DNA of 64,000 nt from Halalkalibaculum roseum. Lineage in GTDB: Bacteria > Bacteroidota > Rhodothermia > Balneolales > Balneolaceae. Under the pieces are notes generated by a model that ran no database searches, was not told where the DNA came from, and saw only the letters and a program-made list of their open reading frames with translations. Within the stretch, counting starts at the first letter, position 1. Each line of letters starts with the position of its first letter. The stretch is from assembly GCF_011059145.1 (NCBI RefSeq), contig NZ_JAALLT010000002.1, positions 186,001 through 250,000 of the forward strand. Direction: 5' to 3'. A program made the translations under genes and the position numbers. Shown here piece by piece: positions 1-8,004 of this stretch.

Positions 1-1052
1 TCCCCTTCGAAAGGAGTCTCTTCTCCTCCGTTGAAAAAGTAGGTGACGTGCGGGTACTTTTCCGTTTCCGCTATGCGCAGCTGCTTCAGGTGCTTATTAC
101 TGATATACTCACCAAGGGTATTGCTGATGTCGGCAGGCGGAAAGGCTACATGCAGAAAATCGAACGACTCGTCATAGGAAGTAAACGTAGAGTAGTGAAG
201 ATCCAGTTCTTCGGTTTCAAATTCATCGAAGTCTTCCTCGCAAAGCGCACGTGTGATCTGCCTGGCCCTATCACCGCGAATATTATAAAAAATAACGGTA
301 TCGCCTTTTTGGATCCTGGATTGATCCGATTGATCGATCAGCTTGGGCTTGATAAACTCGTCAGTCACCTTGTTTTCGTAGGTGGATTCAAAGGCTTCTC
401 CCGCCGTATCAAATACTTCGCCTTTTCCGTGAACCAACAGGTCATAAGCCTTTTGAGTACGTTCCCAGCGGTTGTCGCGATCCATGGCATAGTAGCGTCC
501 GACAATAGAAGCCAGTGTGCCGACCCCGATTTCTTGTGCCCGATCGTTGAATTCTCGTGCATATTTGATGCCGCCCATAGGAGAGGTGTCACGACCATCG
601 GTAAAGGCATGCACGTAGGCATCTTCAATACCGTGCTCTTTAATCATCTTAAGTAGAGCAAAGAGGTGATTGTTGTGACTGTGAACCCCTCCGTCTGAAA
701 AGAGTCCCATAATATGGATCTTTCCCTTCTTTTTGGCTTGCTTCATCGCATCCAGCAACACTTCGTTCTCATAGAAAGAACCATCTCTGATGGATTTGTT
801 GATTCTGGAAAGCTCCTGCCAGACAATTCTGCCCGCACCTATATTAAGGTGACCGACTTCAGAGTTGCCAAACTGCCCTTCGGGAAGACCTACATCTTCG
901 CCGCTTGCAGAAAGTTTGGAATGGGAATAGGAATCAAAGAGATGGTCAATAAATGGCTTATCAGCCTTGTCAATGGCACTCACTTCGGGATTCTTGGCTA
1001 TCCCGTAACCGTCTAATATGACCAGAAGTGCTTTGGAATAAGAATCTGCCAA
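1..1052 (-). CDS. gpmI: 2,3-bisphosphoglycerate-independent phosphoglycerate mutase, partial (C-terminus outside window)
   Basis: Interconverts 3- and 2-phosphoglycerate in glycolysis and gluconeogenesis; a cytosolic dimetal enzyme. Reading the minus strand gives an open frame that runs off the left edge. It starts LLVILDGYG, carries GNSEVGHLNIGAGR with the phosphorylated serine at about residue 64, then DGGVHSHNNH and FTDGRDT, and ends near RIAETEKYPHVTYFFNGG. All of these are hallmarks of the family. About 350 of a usual ~510 residues are present. No ATG fits; a TTG at 1052 is the only reasonable start between the upstream in-frame stop and the conserved region. The gene lies 15 nt downstream of rpsT on the same strand, so the two may be co-transcribed. 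Confidence 0.95.
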   Translation of the reverse strand, partial: MADSYSKALLVILDGYGIAKNPEVSAIDKADKPFIDHLFDSYSHSKLSASGEDVGLPEGQFGNSEVGHLNIGAGRIVWQELSRINKSIRDGSFYENEVLLDAMKQAKKKGKIHIMGLFSDGGVHSHNNHLFALLKMIKEHGIEDAYVHAFTDGRDTSPMGGIKYAREFNDRAQEIGVGTLASIVGRYYAMDRDNRWERTQKAYDLLVHGKGEVFDTAGEAFESTYENKVTDEFIKPKLIDQSDQSRIQKGDTVIFYNIRGDRARQITRALCEEDFDEFETEELDLHYSTFTSYDESFDFLHVAFPPADISNTLGEYISNKHLKQLRIAETEKYPHVTYFFNGGEETPFEG

Positions 1053-1067
1053 GATGGGTACTACGGA

Positions 1068-1319
1068 TTATAGATTATTTATATGCTTGGACATCTGTGA
1101 TTTTTTCCGTGCTGCCTTATTTTCATGCAGAATACCCTTGGAACTCATTTTGTCGACATAGGAAGTTGCTTTCTTGTAGAGCTCCTGCGCTTTTTCCTTG
1201 TCGGTTTCATCCATTACGTTGGTAATCAATGTTCTCATTTTAGAGCGCTGGGCTCGGTTATGCTCACGCCGCTTCTTATTCTGGCGTACACGCTTTATAG
1301 CTGATTGATGTTGAGGCAT
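1068..1319 (-). CDS. rpsT: 30S ribosomal protein bS20
   Basis: Primary 16S rRNA-binding protein of the small subunit. The 83-residue product is strongly basic and begins MPQHQSAIKRVRQNKKRREHNRAQRSKMRT, the usual S20 N-terminal helix, where the S-A-I-K-R motif is diagnostic. Length fits the family (about 83-90). It is followed closely by gpmI and is divergent from cmk, so the promoters of both directions must lie in the 152-bp gap at 1320-1471. No strong Shine-Dalgarno is visible. Confidence 0.95.
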   Translation of the reverse strand: MPQHQSAIKRVRQNKKRREHNRAQRSKMRTLITNVMDETDKEKAQELYKKATSYVDKMSSKGILHENKAARKKSQMSKHINNL

Positions 1320-1471
1320 AAAATTCTTGTGTTAGCTTATCTATTCTTCAGATTAATTTGTATACTAGCCTGCTATCGCAGAAAGACTCGAAAGTTAAAA
1401 GTTCTGAAATCATAATACAAGAAATCATTGAAAATTTAACTAAATAAAAGTAATTTAAGAGACTTTCCATC

Positions 1472-2140
1472 ATGATTATCGTTATTGATGGTCCGGCCGG
1501 CGCGGGTAAAAGTACAACTGCTAAGGCCGTAGCCAAAAAACTTGGTATTCAATATCTCGATTCCGGAGCACTTTACCGGGCGCTAACCGTTATCTATCTG
1601 GAGTCGGGGAAAGATGCCGATTCGTTCTTTAAGAAATTGAAAGATAAGGATATCACCTTTAAGTATACCGATGAACAATTTCGGGTATGGCTTAATGAGA
1701 AGGATATTACCGACAAGCTGCGATCCTCGAATGTAGCGGATGAAGTGAGTACCGTTGCCTCACTGCTGAAATCGCGTGAGCGTGTGAACGAACTGATGCG
1801 TGAAGCGGTAGAGCACGATACCTACATTGCGGAAGGACGGGATCTGGGCACTGCGGTATTTCCGGATGCCGATTTGAAATTTTTTATGAAAGCCGATGTT
1901 AACGAACGCGCACGTCGCAGGTACGAAGAGCTGCTGGAAGCGGGTGAAGAGACATCGCTGAAGAAAGTGAAACAAAACATACTGGAACGCGACTATAAAG
2001 ACTCGCAGCGTAAAACTGATCCGCTCAAGCAGGCGGACGATGCTATTATAGTCGACACAACAAATTTAGATTTCGAACAACAGGTAGCTCAAATTTGTTC
2101 GGATATTACGGACAAGTTGGAACTGCCAATTAAACAATAA
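1472..2140 (+). CDS. cmk: Cytidylate kinase
   Basis: Phosphorylates CMP and dCMP to the diphosphates with ATP, in pyrimidine salvage and supply. The 222-residue protein opens with the P-loop GPAGAGKST (residues 7-15). It has the LDSGALYRA nucleoside-binding motif, AEGRDLGTAVFPDA, and the lid R-R-R-Y-E-E-L. The catalytic C-terminal pattern ERDYKDSQRKTDPLKQADDA is also present. It lies directly upstream of rpsA, as in many bacteria. The leader is AT-rich without a Shine-Dalgarno sequence. Confidence 0.96.
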   Translation: MIIVIDGPAGAGKSTTAKAVAKKLGIQYLDSGALYRALTVIYLESGKDADSFFKKLKDKDITFKYTDEQFRVWLNEKDITDKLRSSNVADEVSTVASLLKSRERVNELMREAVEHDTYIAEGRDLGTAVFPDADLKFFMKADVNERARRRYEELLEAGEETSLKKVKQNILERDYKDSQRKTDPLKQADDAIIVDTTNLDFEQQVAQICSDITDKLELPIKQ

Positions 2141-2202
2141 CCTTAACTCTAATCCCATATTCATAAAAGCTATGGATATGCGGCAATTTTAATTAAAACA
2201 TA

Positions 2203-4251
2203 ATGACCGAAGAACTGAAAGAAGAACAAAAGAAAGCAGAAGATCAGGAAGTAGAACAGACTCCCTCCGAAACTGAAGAAGAAGAAGTAGAGGTAGCAGA
2301 AGCAGAAGATGAAACCGAAGCTACTGACGAAACTAACGAGACAGAAGCTGCTGAAGAGTCAGCTGAAGAAGAAGTGAGTGTGGAAGAGATTCCCTCCTTC
2401 ACCGGTGAGCTTGATGAAGAACAGGATGTCTATACCTATGACCAGCTGGAAGCTGCTTCTGAAGATTATAGCGATGATGAATTCCACGAGCTGGCTTCCA
2501 TGTATGAAGACACGCTCAATGAGATTGAAGAGAAAGAGATTGTTACCGGAAGGGTAGTATCCGTTGATGAAAAGTATGTAACGGTAGATATCGGCTTCAA
2601 ATCTGAGGGAATGGTGCAAACCAATGAATTCCCTGACGAGGTTGTAGAAAATCTGCAGCCCGGCGATGAGGTGGATGTATTTCTTGATAAAGTAGAAGAC
2701 CAGGACGGTCAGCTTATCCTTTCACGTCGCAAAGCAGATATCCTGCATGCGTGGGAGACAATTGAAGAATCCTCAGAAACCGGTAAAGTACTTGAAGGAT
2801 ATATCAAACGCCGTATCAAAGGAGGTATGGTTGTAGATATTATGGGCATTGATGCCTTCCTTCCCGGATCACAAATTGACGTACGGCCTGTACGTGACTT
2901 CGATGCTTATGTAGGCAAAACCATGGAGTTCCAGGTTGTGAAACTCAACATGCAGGCAGAAAACGTTGTTGTTTCTCACCGTGCGCTTATCGAGTCTGAT
3001 CTTGAAGAGCAGCGTCAGGAAATCCTTGAAACGATTGAAGAAGGTCAGGTACTCGAAGGTATCGTCAAGAACATTACCGACTTCGGTGTCTTTATTGACC
3101 TTGGTGGTGTTGACGGACTGCTGCACATCACGGACCTCTCATGGGGACGTGTTGAGCATCCCGAAGAGATCGTTTCACTTGATCAGAATCTGAACGTGGC
3201 AGTAATCGACTTTGACGAAGAGTCCAAGCGTGTATCACTCGGACTGAAGCAACTTCAGCCGCATCCGTGGGATGACATGGATCTGAAGTATCCTGAAGGC
3301 ATGAAGGTTCAGGGTCGTGTGGTTTCCATTGCCGACTACGGTGCATTTATTGAGCTGGAGAAAGGCGTTGAAGGTCTTATTCACATCAGTGAGATGTCAT
3401 GGACGCAACACATCAAGCATCCATCACAACTCGTTGACAAAAATGACATCATTGAATGTGTGGTGCTGAATGTTAATGAGCCCGAGAAGAAAATTTCTCT
3501 GGGTGTCAAGCAGCTTGAGAACGATCCTTGGGAAGACATCGACAAGCGTTATCCTGTCGGGTCCAAGCACAAAGGAACTGTTCGCAACCTCACCAACTTC
3601 GGTGTATTCGTTGAACTCGAGCCCGGCATTGACGGACTGATTCACATTTCCGACCTCAGCTGGACCGAGAAGATCAACCATCCAAACGAGATCATCGATA
3701 AGGATGAAGAGATTGAAGTGGTCATTCTGGCCATCGACTTTGAAAATCGTCGTATCACGCTTGGTCACAAACAGATTGAAGAGAATCCGTGGGAGACCTT
3801 TGCTGAAGAGTACGGGTTGACCTCAGAAATAGAAGGCGAAGTGTACAAGACAACCGATAAGGGCGTCTTCGTCAAGCTTCCGCATGATATGGAAGGATTC
3901 ATTCCTGCCAGCAAGACCGAAGCAGGAGGCGATCCGGCTGATAACTTCGAGGAAGGTGACAAAGTCAAAGCCTATGTTATTGAGCTTGATGAGTCGAACA
4001 AAAACATTACTCTCAGTCAGAATGAGAGTGATGCCAAGAAGGCTAAATCCACTAAGAAAGAGAAGCCGACACGCGGCGGCGGAGAACCGGCACAGACTGG
4101 TACTCCTACTTTAGGTGAGATGTCCGGACTGGCAGACCTTAAGAAAGAGATGGAAGCCAAAGAGAAAGAGGAAGCCATCAAAAAGGTTAAGGAAGCTCAA
4201 AAGAAAGCTGAGGAAGAAGAGGAAAGTAAAGACGAAGGAGAAGAGGAATAA
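2203..4251 (+). CDS. rpsA: 30S ribosomal protein bS1
   Basis: mRNA-binding protein of the small subunit that helps recruit and unwind messages. The 682-residue product is longer than the ~557-residue E. coli form. Residues 1-110 are an acidic Glu-rich extension, followed by six S1/OB repeats between about 111 and 610. The best repeats read DFGVFIDLGGVDGLLHITDLSW, DYGAFIELEKGVEGLIHISE and NFGVFVELEPGIDGLIHISD. A Lys/Glu-rich tail follows. The long N- and C-terminal extensions resemble those of Bacteroidota S1. It is paired with cmk 62 nt upstream and ends at a clear intrinsic terminator. Confidence 0.96.
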   Translation: MTEELKEEQKKAEDQEVEQTPSETEEEEVEVAEAEDETEATDETNETEAAEESAEEEVSVEEIPSFTGELDEEQDVYTYDQLEAASEDYSDDEFHELASMYEDTLNEIEEKEIVTGRVVSVDEKYVTVDIGFKSEGMVQTNEFPDEVVENLQPGDEVDVFLDKVEDQDGQLILSRRKADILHAWETIEESSETGKVLEGYIKRRIKGGMVVDIMGIDAFLPGSQIDVRPVRDFDAYVGKTMEFQVVKLNMQAENVVVSHRALIESDLEEQRQEILETIEEGQVLEGIVKNITDFGVFIDLGGVDGLLHITDLSWGRVEHPEEIVSLDQNLNVAVIDFDEESKRVSLGLKQLQPHPWDDMDLKYPEGMKVQGRVVSIADYGAFIELEKGVEGLIHISEMSWTQHIKHPSQLVDKNDIIECVVLNVNEPEKKISLGVKQLENDPWEDIDKRYPVGSKHKGTVRNLTNFGVFVELEPGIDGLIHISDLSWTEKINHPNEIIDKDEEIEVVILAIDFENRRITLGHKQIEENPWETFAEEYGLTSEIEGEVYKTTDKGVFVKLPHDMEGFIPASKTEAGGDPADNFEEGDKVKAYVIELDESNKNITLSQNESDAKKAKSTKKEKPTRGGGEPAQTGTPTLGEMSGLADLKKEMEAKEKEEAIKKVKEAQKKAEEEEESKDEGEEE

Positions 4252-4284
4252 TACTCTGACTCTCTAAAATACTTCTTAAAGCAA

Positions 4285-4315
4285 AGGCTCAGGATTCAGT
4301 TCCTGAGCCTTTTTT
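4285..4315 (+). terminator. Intrinsic terminator of cmk-rpsA
   Basis: A perfect 10-bp stem, AGGCTCAGGA / TCCTGAGCCT, with a 6-nt loop is followed directly by five T residues, 34 nt after the rpsA stop. Confidence 0.93.
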
Positions 4316-4364
4316 ATTTGCTATTTCACAGAACTTAGTGACTTAGTGTCTAAGTGGTAAAAGA

Positions 4365-4616
4365 TCACTTTTCTTTATAGAAATAGACGAGCTTTTTCTT
4401 GGGGTGCTTGCTACTTTTTACTTTTTCACCATTTTCACGGTTATAACTATAAATCACATTCCGCATGGAGTTGAGCTCGGAATCGTCTCCAAACGTCACT
4501 TCTATGGCTTTGCCGCCGGCCTTCAGCTTCTTGACGGCTTCAAGCAATGGTTTATATTTCGAAGAACTTTTCTTACTAATTTTAATATCCGTTCTTGAGA
4601 CGAAGTTAATATTCAT
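4365..4616 (-). CDS. Small basic hypothetical protein
   Basis: I do not recognise this family. The 83-residue product is Lys-rich (SRTDIKISKKSSSKYKPLLE near the N-terminus, SSKHPKKKLVYFYKEK at the end) with a predicted helix and a central short acidic stretch. It has no signal peptide or membrane segment, so a cytosolic and possibly nucleic-acid-binding role is conceivable. It lies 139 nt downstream of moxR on the same strand and converges with rpsA. The reading frame is preferred over the opposite-strand frames because its composition is protein-like and it starts with ATG after an AT-rich leader. Confidence 0.6.
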   Translation of the reverse strand: MNINFVSRTDIKISKKSSSKYKPLLEAVKKLKAGGKAIEVTFGDDSELNSMRNVIYSYNRENGEKVKSSKHPKKKLVYFYKEK

Positions 4617-4755
4617 AATAAAAGGAATGAGATTCGTTTATTCTAAATAAATAAGCCGATCATAAAGTTTCAAATAATAAATTTAAATACACTACGAAAA
4701 TATGGAGACATATGTTTCTGCAACACGGACTCAAAAGTTTTTCGTTTGTACAAAT

Positions 4756-5763
4756 CTATGGAACCTGAACCGTTGACATAATCTTTTCAATCAGATCTTC
4801 GGAAGTGATGTTCTCCGCTTCCGCTTCAAAGGTCGGGATGATGCGGTGGCGTAACACATCCATAGCAATGATGCGGACATCTTCGGGGGTGACGTAGGCA
4901 CGATGCTCCATGAAGGCGTGAGCGCGAGCCGCCAGGTTCAGGTTGATGGAGGCGCGCGGCGAAGCTCCAAAATTAATCAGCTCCGTCAAGTCATCCAGAT
5001 TTTGTTTCTTGGGATCCCGGGTAGCAAAGACCAGGTCGATAATATATTGCTCAACCTTCTCATCCATATAGATTTCATTAACCACCTTACGGGCATCCAG
5101 CACTTTTTGCGGTGAAATTACCGGCTCAAGCTGTTTCTGCTTTCCCGTTTTGGCCATGCGGCGCATGATCTCCAGTTCTTCGCTTTCCGTGGGATAGTCA
5201 ATATTGATCTTCATCATAAAACGGTCAACCTGCGCTTCAGGCAGGGGATATGTTCCTTCCTGTTCCACCGGGTTCTGCGTGGCGAGTACCAGGAACGGTT
5301 CATCCAACGGGAAGGTAGTCTCTCCGATGGTGACTTGCAGTTCCTGCATCGCTTCTAGCAAAGCACTTTGCACTTTGGCAGGGGAACGGTTGATCTCATC
5401 AGCCAAAATGATATTGGCGAAGATGGGACCTTTCTTGACCGTAAACTCTGCTTCTTTCTGATTGTAAATGAGAGTACCGATCAGATCGGCAGGGAGGAGG
5501 TCAGGCGTAAACTGAAGACGCTGAAACTTTGTACTAATCACTTTGGCAAGAGAGGAAACCGTTAGGGTCTTGGCAAGTCCCGGGACACCTTCCAGCAGTA
5601 CGTGCCCGTCAGCCAGCAACCCGATCAATAGTCGGTCTATCATATACCGCTGTCCGACAATAACCTTGTCCAGTTCCTTGTAAATATCTTCAATAAAAGC
5701 ACTCGACTTTTCAATCTTTTCACCCAGTGCTTGCATGTCTACCGATGCGGGAGATGTTGCCAT
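4756..5763 (-). CDS. moxR: MoxR-family AAA+ ATPase
   Basis: Chaperone-like ATPase of the MoxR branch, which usually matures or activates a partner carrying a VWA domain. The 335 residues show Walker A GVPGLAKT, Walker B IILADEINRSPAKVQSALLE, sensor LATQNPVEQEGTYPLPEAQ and the DRFMMKI arginine-finger region. A C-terminal helical lid with GASPRASINL follows. Length is typical. The genes that normally follow it (DUF58, VWA/BatA-type) are absent; only a small hypothetical lies downstream, so it is an orphan copy here. It is divergent from uppP. Confidence 0.93.
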   Translation of the reverse strand: MATSPASVDMQALGEKIEKSSAFIEDIYKELDKVIVGQRYMIDRLLIGLLADGHVLLEGVPGLAKTLTVSSLAKVISTKFQRLQFTPDLLPADLIGTLIYNQKEAEFTVKKGPIFANIILADEINRSPAKVQSALLEAMQELQVTIGETTFPLDEPFLVLATQNPVEQEGTYPLPEAQVDRFMMKINIDYPTESEELEIMRRMAKTGKQKQLEPVISPQKVLDARKVVNEIYMDEKVEQYIIDLVFATRDPKKQNLDDLTELINFGASPRASINLNLAARAHAFMEHRAYVTPEDVRIIAMDVLRHRIIPTFEAEAENITSEDLIEKIMSTVQVP

Positions 5764-5894
5764 GATAAAAATGTGTTATGGTTTAGAATTTGATTTAGGA
5801 TTACCTATTTTCTTGCCGCTGATATTTCAGCTATGCACTGAAAATACAATTGTATCAGCTAAATGTTACTGCTAAAAAGCGTCAAAGATAATAA

Positions 5895-6710
5895 ATGGAA
5901 CTCATAGATTCTTTCATATTGGGCCTTATCCAGGGGCTTACCGAATTCTTACCGATCAGCAGTTCCGGACACCTCGTGCTGGGAGAAGCACTGCTGGGTG
6001 ATAGTCTGGATAAAAGCATCACTTTTGAGGTAGTTGTTCATTTCGGAACGCTTTGCAGTATCGTCATTTACTATCGTAAAAAACTGGCTGATATTTTAAC
6101 ATCACTTTGGCAGCTAGTCAAATCCCCCTCTCAGGCCAAAGAACAATACGTGAATGATGACAACGTAAAGCTCAGTGCTTTCATTTTGCTGAGCATGATT
6201 CCGGCGGTTATTGTCGGATTGACCCTCAAGGACCAGATTGAGAACATTTTCCTAAATCCGGTGATGGTCTCCTTTATGCTTCTGCTGACCGGAACCATCT
6301 TATATATTACCCGGTTCCGTATGGACTTTCCTAATAAAATCGGATATGGTAATGCTATTGGAATCGGGCTTGCACAGGCTTTTGCAATATTGCCGGGCAT
6401 CAGTCGCTCCGGTTCAACAATATCGCTCGGTCTCTACCTCGGCGTAAAGAGGGAGGAGGTTGCTAACTTCTCTTTTCTTATGGTGATACCTGTGATAGCA
6501 GGTGCCATGCTCTTCGAGGTCAAAGATATGATAGAACTGGGTATACCCTTTAATGATGTTCTAGGACTACTGGTAGGTTTCCTGGCAGCATTTATCTCAG
6601 GATATTTCGCACTTAAGTATCTCATCATCATGCTCCAGAACAAAGGTATTCACCCTTTTGCATGGTACTGCTGGGCGGTTGGGTTGATTGGGCTATACTA
6701 TTTTTGGTAG
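5895..6710 (+). CDS. uppP: Undecaprenyl-diphosphatase
   Basis: Integral membrane enzyme that dephosphorylates undecaprenyl pyrophosphate to recycle the lipid carrier for peptidoglycan and other wall polymers. It can also confer bacitracin tolerance. The 271-residue product carries both signature motifs: GLTEFLPISSSGHLVLGE near residue 15, and LPGISRSGSTIS near residue 165. About eight hydrophobic segments are present. It is a single-gene unit on the plus strand, divergent from moxR, followed by a repeat-rich spacer. Confidence 0.96.
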   Translation: MELIDSFILGLIQGLTEFLPISSSGHLVLGEALLGDSLDKSITFEVVVHFGTLCSIVIYYRKKLADILTSLWQLVKSPSQAKEQYVNDDNVKLSAFILLSMIPAVIVGLTLKDQIENIFLNPVMVSFMLLLTGTILYITRFRMDFPNKIGYGNAIGIGLAQAFAILPGISRSGSTISLGLYLGVKREEVANFSFLMVIPVIAGAMLFEVKDMIELGIPFNDVLGLLVGFLAAFISGYFALKYLIIMLQNKGIHPFAWYCWAVGLIGLYYFW

Positions 6711-7075
6711 GGAAGATGAACGGAAGAGAGATGATAGGAGACGGGAGACCGGAAAAGACGAGAATAAAAAGTCTAACTAGCAATTGTTTGCTGTGACAAG
6801 CGTCCACGCTTGTCACATACAGGTTCAAGCGTGGACGCTTGAACGAGCCTTATTCATTACTTTACGGTCTTGAGGGAGCTCTGCTCCCGATGCATCAGCT
6901 GAAAAATTGGGAGCAGAACTTCATGCACTATACAAATAAAGGCACTGCCGGATTTAGAAAGCAATTTAATTCTGGTCTCCATTTTTCTTCTCCGGTTTCC
7001 TTTTTCTCAATAATTCCAGTTGATGCCTTTTTTAAATTTATCTACCTTAACAGCCACTAAAAACAAAAGGTCTTT
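6711..7075 (+). other. Repeat-rich intergenic spacer between uppP and nuoJ
   Basis: No convincing gene. The left part is purine-rich (GA), and the right part near 6975-7010 is pyrimidine-rich and roughly complementary to it. Between them lie the twin hairpins at 6792-6844 and a further inverted repeat of a GGGAGCAGA-type word at about 6873-6922. A 73-codon frame at 6839-7060 starts inside a hairpin arm and is rejected as a gene. The spacer looks like a composite palindromic element, possibly a non-autonomous repeat. Confidence 0.6.
6792..6844. repeat. Twin palindromic repeats, CAAGCG-TCCA-CGCTTG family
   Basis: Two adjacent hairpins share the core CAAGCG-N4-CGCTTG. The first has outer pairs TGTGA/TCACA and loop TCCA (6792-6817). 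The second has outer pairs GTT/AAC and loop TGGA, the complement of the first (6823-6844). Related copies lie at 57264-57287 and 57590-57615. Confidence 0.85.
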
Positions 7076-7597
7076 ATGGTAACATACGTATTTATATTTC
7101 TTGCCTTATTAGCTCTCGGGGCGGCTGTCGGAATGGTAGTCAGCAAGAACACAGTCAATAGTGCACTGTTTCTTGTTCTCAACATGGTTGCCTTAGCAGG
7201 TGTCTATCTTATTCTGGAGGCCCAGTTCCTGGCTGTGATTCAGGTTTTGGTTTACGCCGGGGCCATTATGGTGCTGTTTTTGTTTGTCATCATGCTTCTT
7301 AACCTTGATGCTGAAAAGTCACTGTTCAACAAGTTTCGCGTTAAGTATTTTGTCGCATTCCTTTTGGGCATTACAGTGCTTTCGCAGGTGCTCTACAGCC
7401 TTGGAAATGTTTCGGATATGCTTCCTGAGATATCTCCCGACATGGCTCAGGTCGGAACCGTTGAAGCCGTCGGTGATGTATTGTTTACCGAATACCTGTT
7501 GCCTTTTGAAATTACCGGCATTCTGCTGACGGCTGCTGTAGTCGGGGCCCTGTTAATTGCTCAACATAATGTAAAATCAGTTCCCAAAAATGATTGA
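7076..7597 (+). CDS. nuoJ: NADH-quinone oxidoreductase subunit J
   Basis: Membrane-arm subunit of respiratory complex I, which couples quinone reduction to ion pumping. The 173-residue product has five hydrophobic segments and the NuoJ signatures [17 protein letters not shown] and [20 protein letters not shown], the latter holding the conserved pi-bulge helix. Its end overlaps the start of nuoK by 8 nt, so translation is probably coupled. The peripheral-arm and nuoH/I genes are not in this window. Confidence 0.95.
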   Translation: MVTYVFIFLALLALGAAVGMVVSKNTVNSALFLVLNMVALAGVYLILEAQFLAVIQVLVYAGAIMVLFLFVIMLLNLDAEKSLFNKFRVKYFVAFLLGITVLSQVLYSLGNVSDMLPEISPDMAQVGTVEAVGDVLFTEYLLPFEITGILLTAAVVGALLIAQHNVKSVPKND

Positions 7598-7892
7598 AAT
7601 TGATTGGTATCTGGCATTAAGTGCTATTTTGTTTACGGTAGGCATCATCGGTGTCCTTATCCGTAAAAATGCTATTGTCATCTTTATGAGTGTTGAGCTA
7701 ATGCTGAATGCAGTTAACCTTTCACTCTTATCCTTTAGCAGTTACCACGGAAATATCGACGGACAGATTTTTGTATTCTTTTCTCTGGCAGTAGCTGCCG
7801 CCGAAGCCGTTGTCGGATTGGCTATTATCATTGCCATCTTCCGTAATAACCTTTCTGTGGATGTGAGCAAGATTAATTTACTTAGATGGTAG
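7590..7892 (+). CDS. nuoK: NADH-quinone oxidoreductase subunit K
   Basis: Small three-helix membrane subunit of complex I. The product is 100 residues, the normal length. It keeps the two buried glutamates needed for proton transfer: Glu36 in [12 protein letters not shown] and Glu72 in [12 protein letters not shown]. It overlaps nuoJ by 8 nt. Transcription must stop or be reset after it, because the next gene, nhaD, is convergent and nuoL lies 2.1 kb further on. Confidence 0.96.
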   Translation: MIEIDWYLALSAILFTVGIIGVLIRKNAIVIFMSVELMLNAVNLSLLSFSSYHGNIDGQIFVFFSLAVAAAEAVVGLAIIIAIFRNNLSVDVSKINLLRW

Positions 7893-7923
7893 GTAGAAGA
7901 TTTAAGACTAGAATGGTGGATTC

Positions 7924-7986
7924 AGGAGTCAGAATCCAGAATAAATGATAGTTAGTATTAATAAATCATTCTGACTTCTGACTCCT
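7924..7986. repeat. Long imperfect palindrome between convergent nuoK and nhaD
   Basis: AGGAGTCAGAA (7924-7934) pairs perfectly with TTCTGACTCCT (7976-7986), and the similarity extends outward as an imperfect inverted repeat built of AGAAT/ATTCT words. Its place between convergent genes suits a bidirectional terminator. Confidence 0.7.
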
Positions 7987-8004
7987 GTATTCTGAATTCT
8001 ACCC

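Noticed and set aside
48-1016. Plus-strand open frames of 202 and 100 codons
   Set aside because: They are antisense to gpmI, whose minus-strand translation has unmistakable family motifs.
4329-4362. Repeated words ACTTAGTGACTTAGTGTCTAAG, loosely echoed near 15460 and 61080
   Set aside because: Similarity between loci is short and degenerate; it may be a common intergenic phrase but is not enough to define a repeat family here.
6839-7060. 73-codon plus-strand frame between uppP and nuoJ
   Set aside because: It starts inside a hairpin repeat and has no protein-like features; the region is repetitive non-coding DNA.
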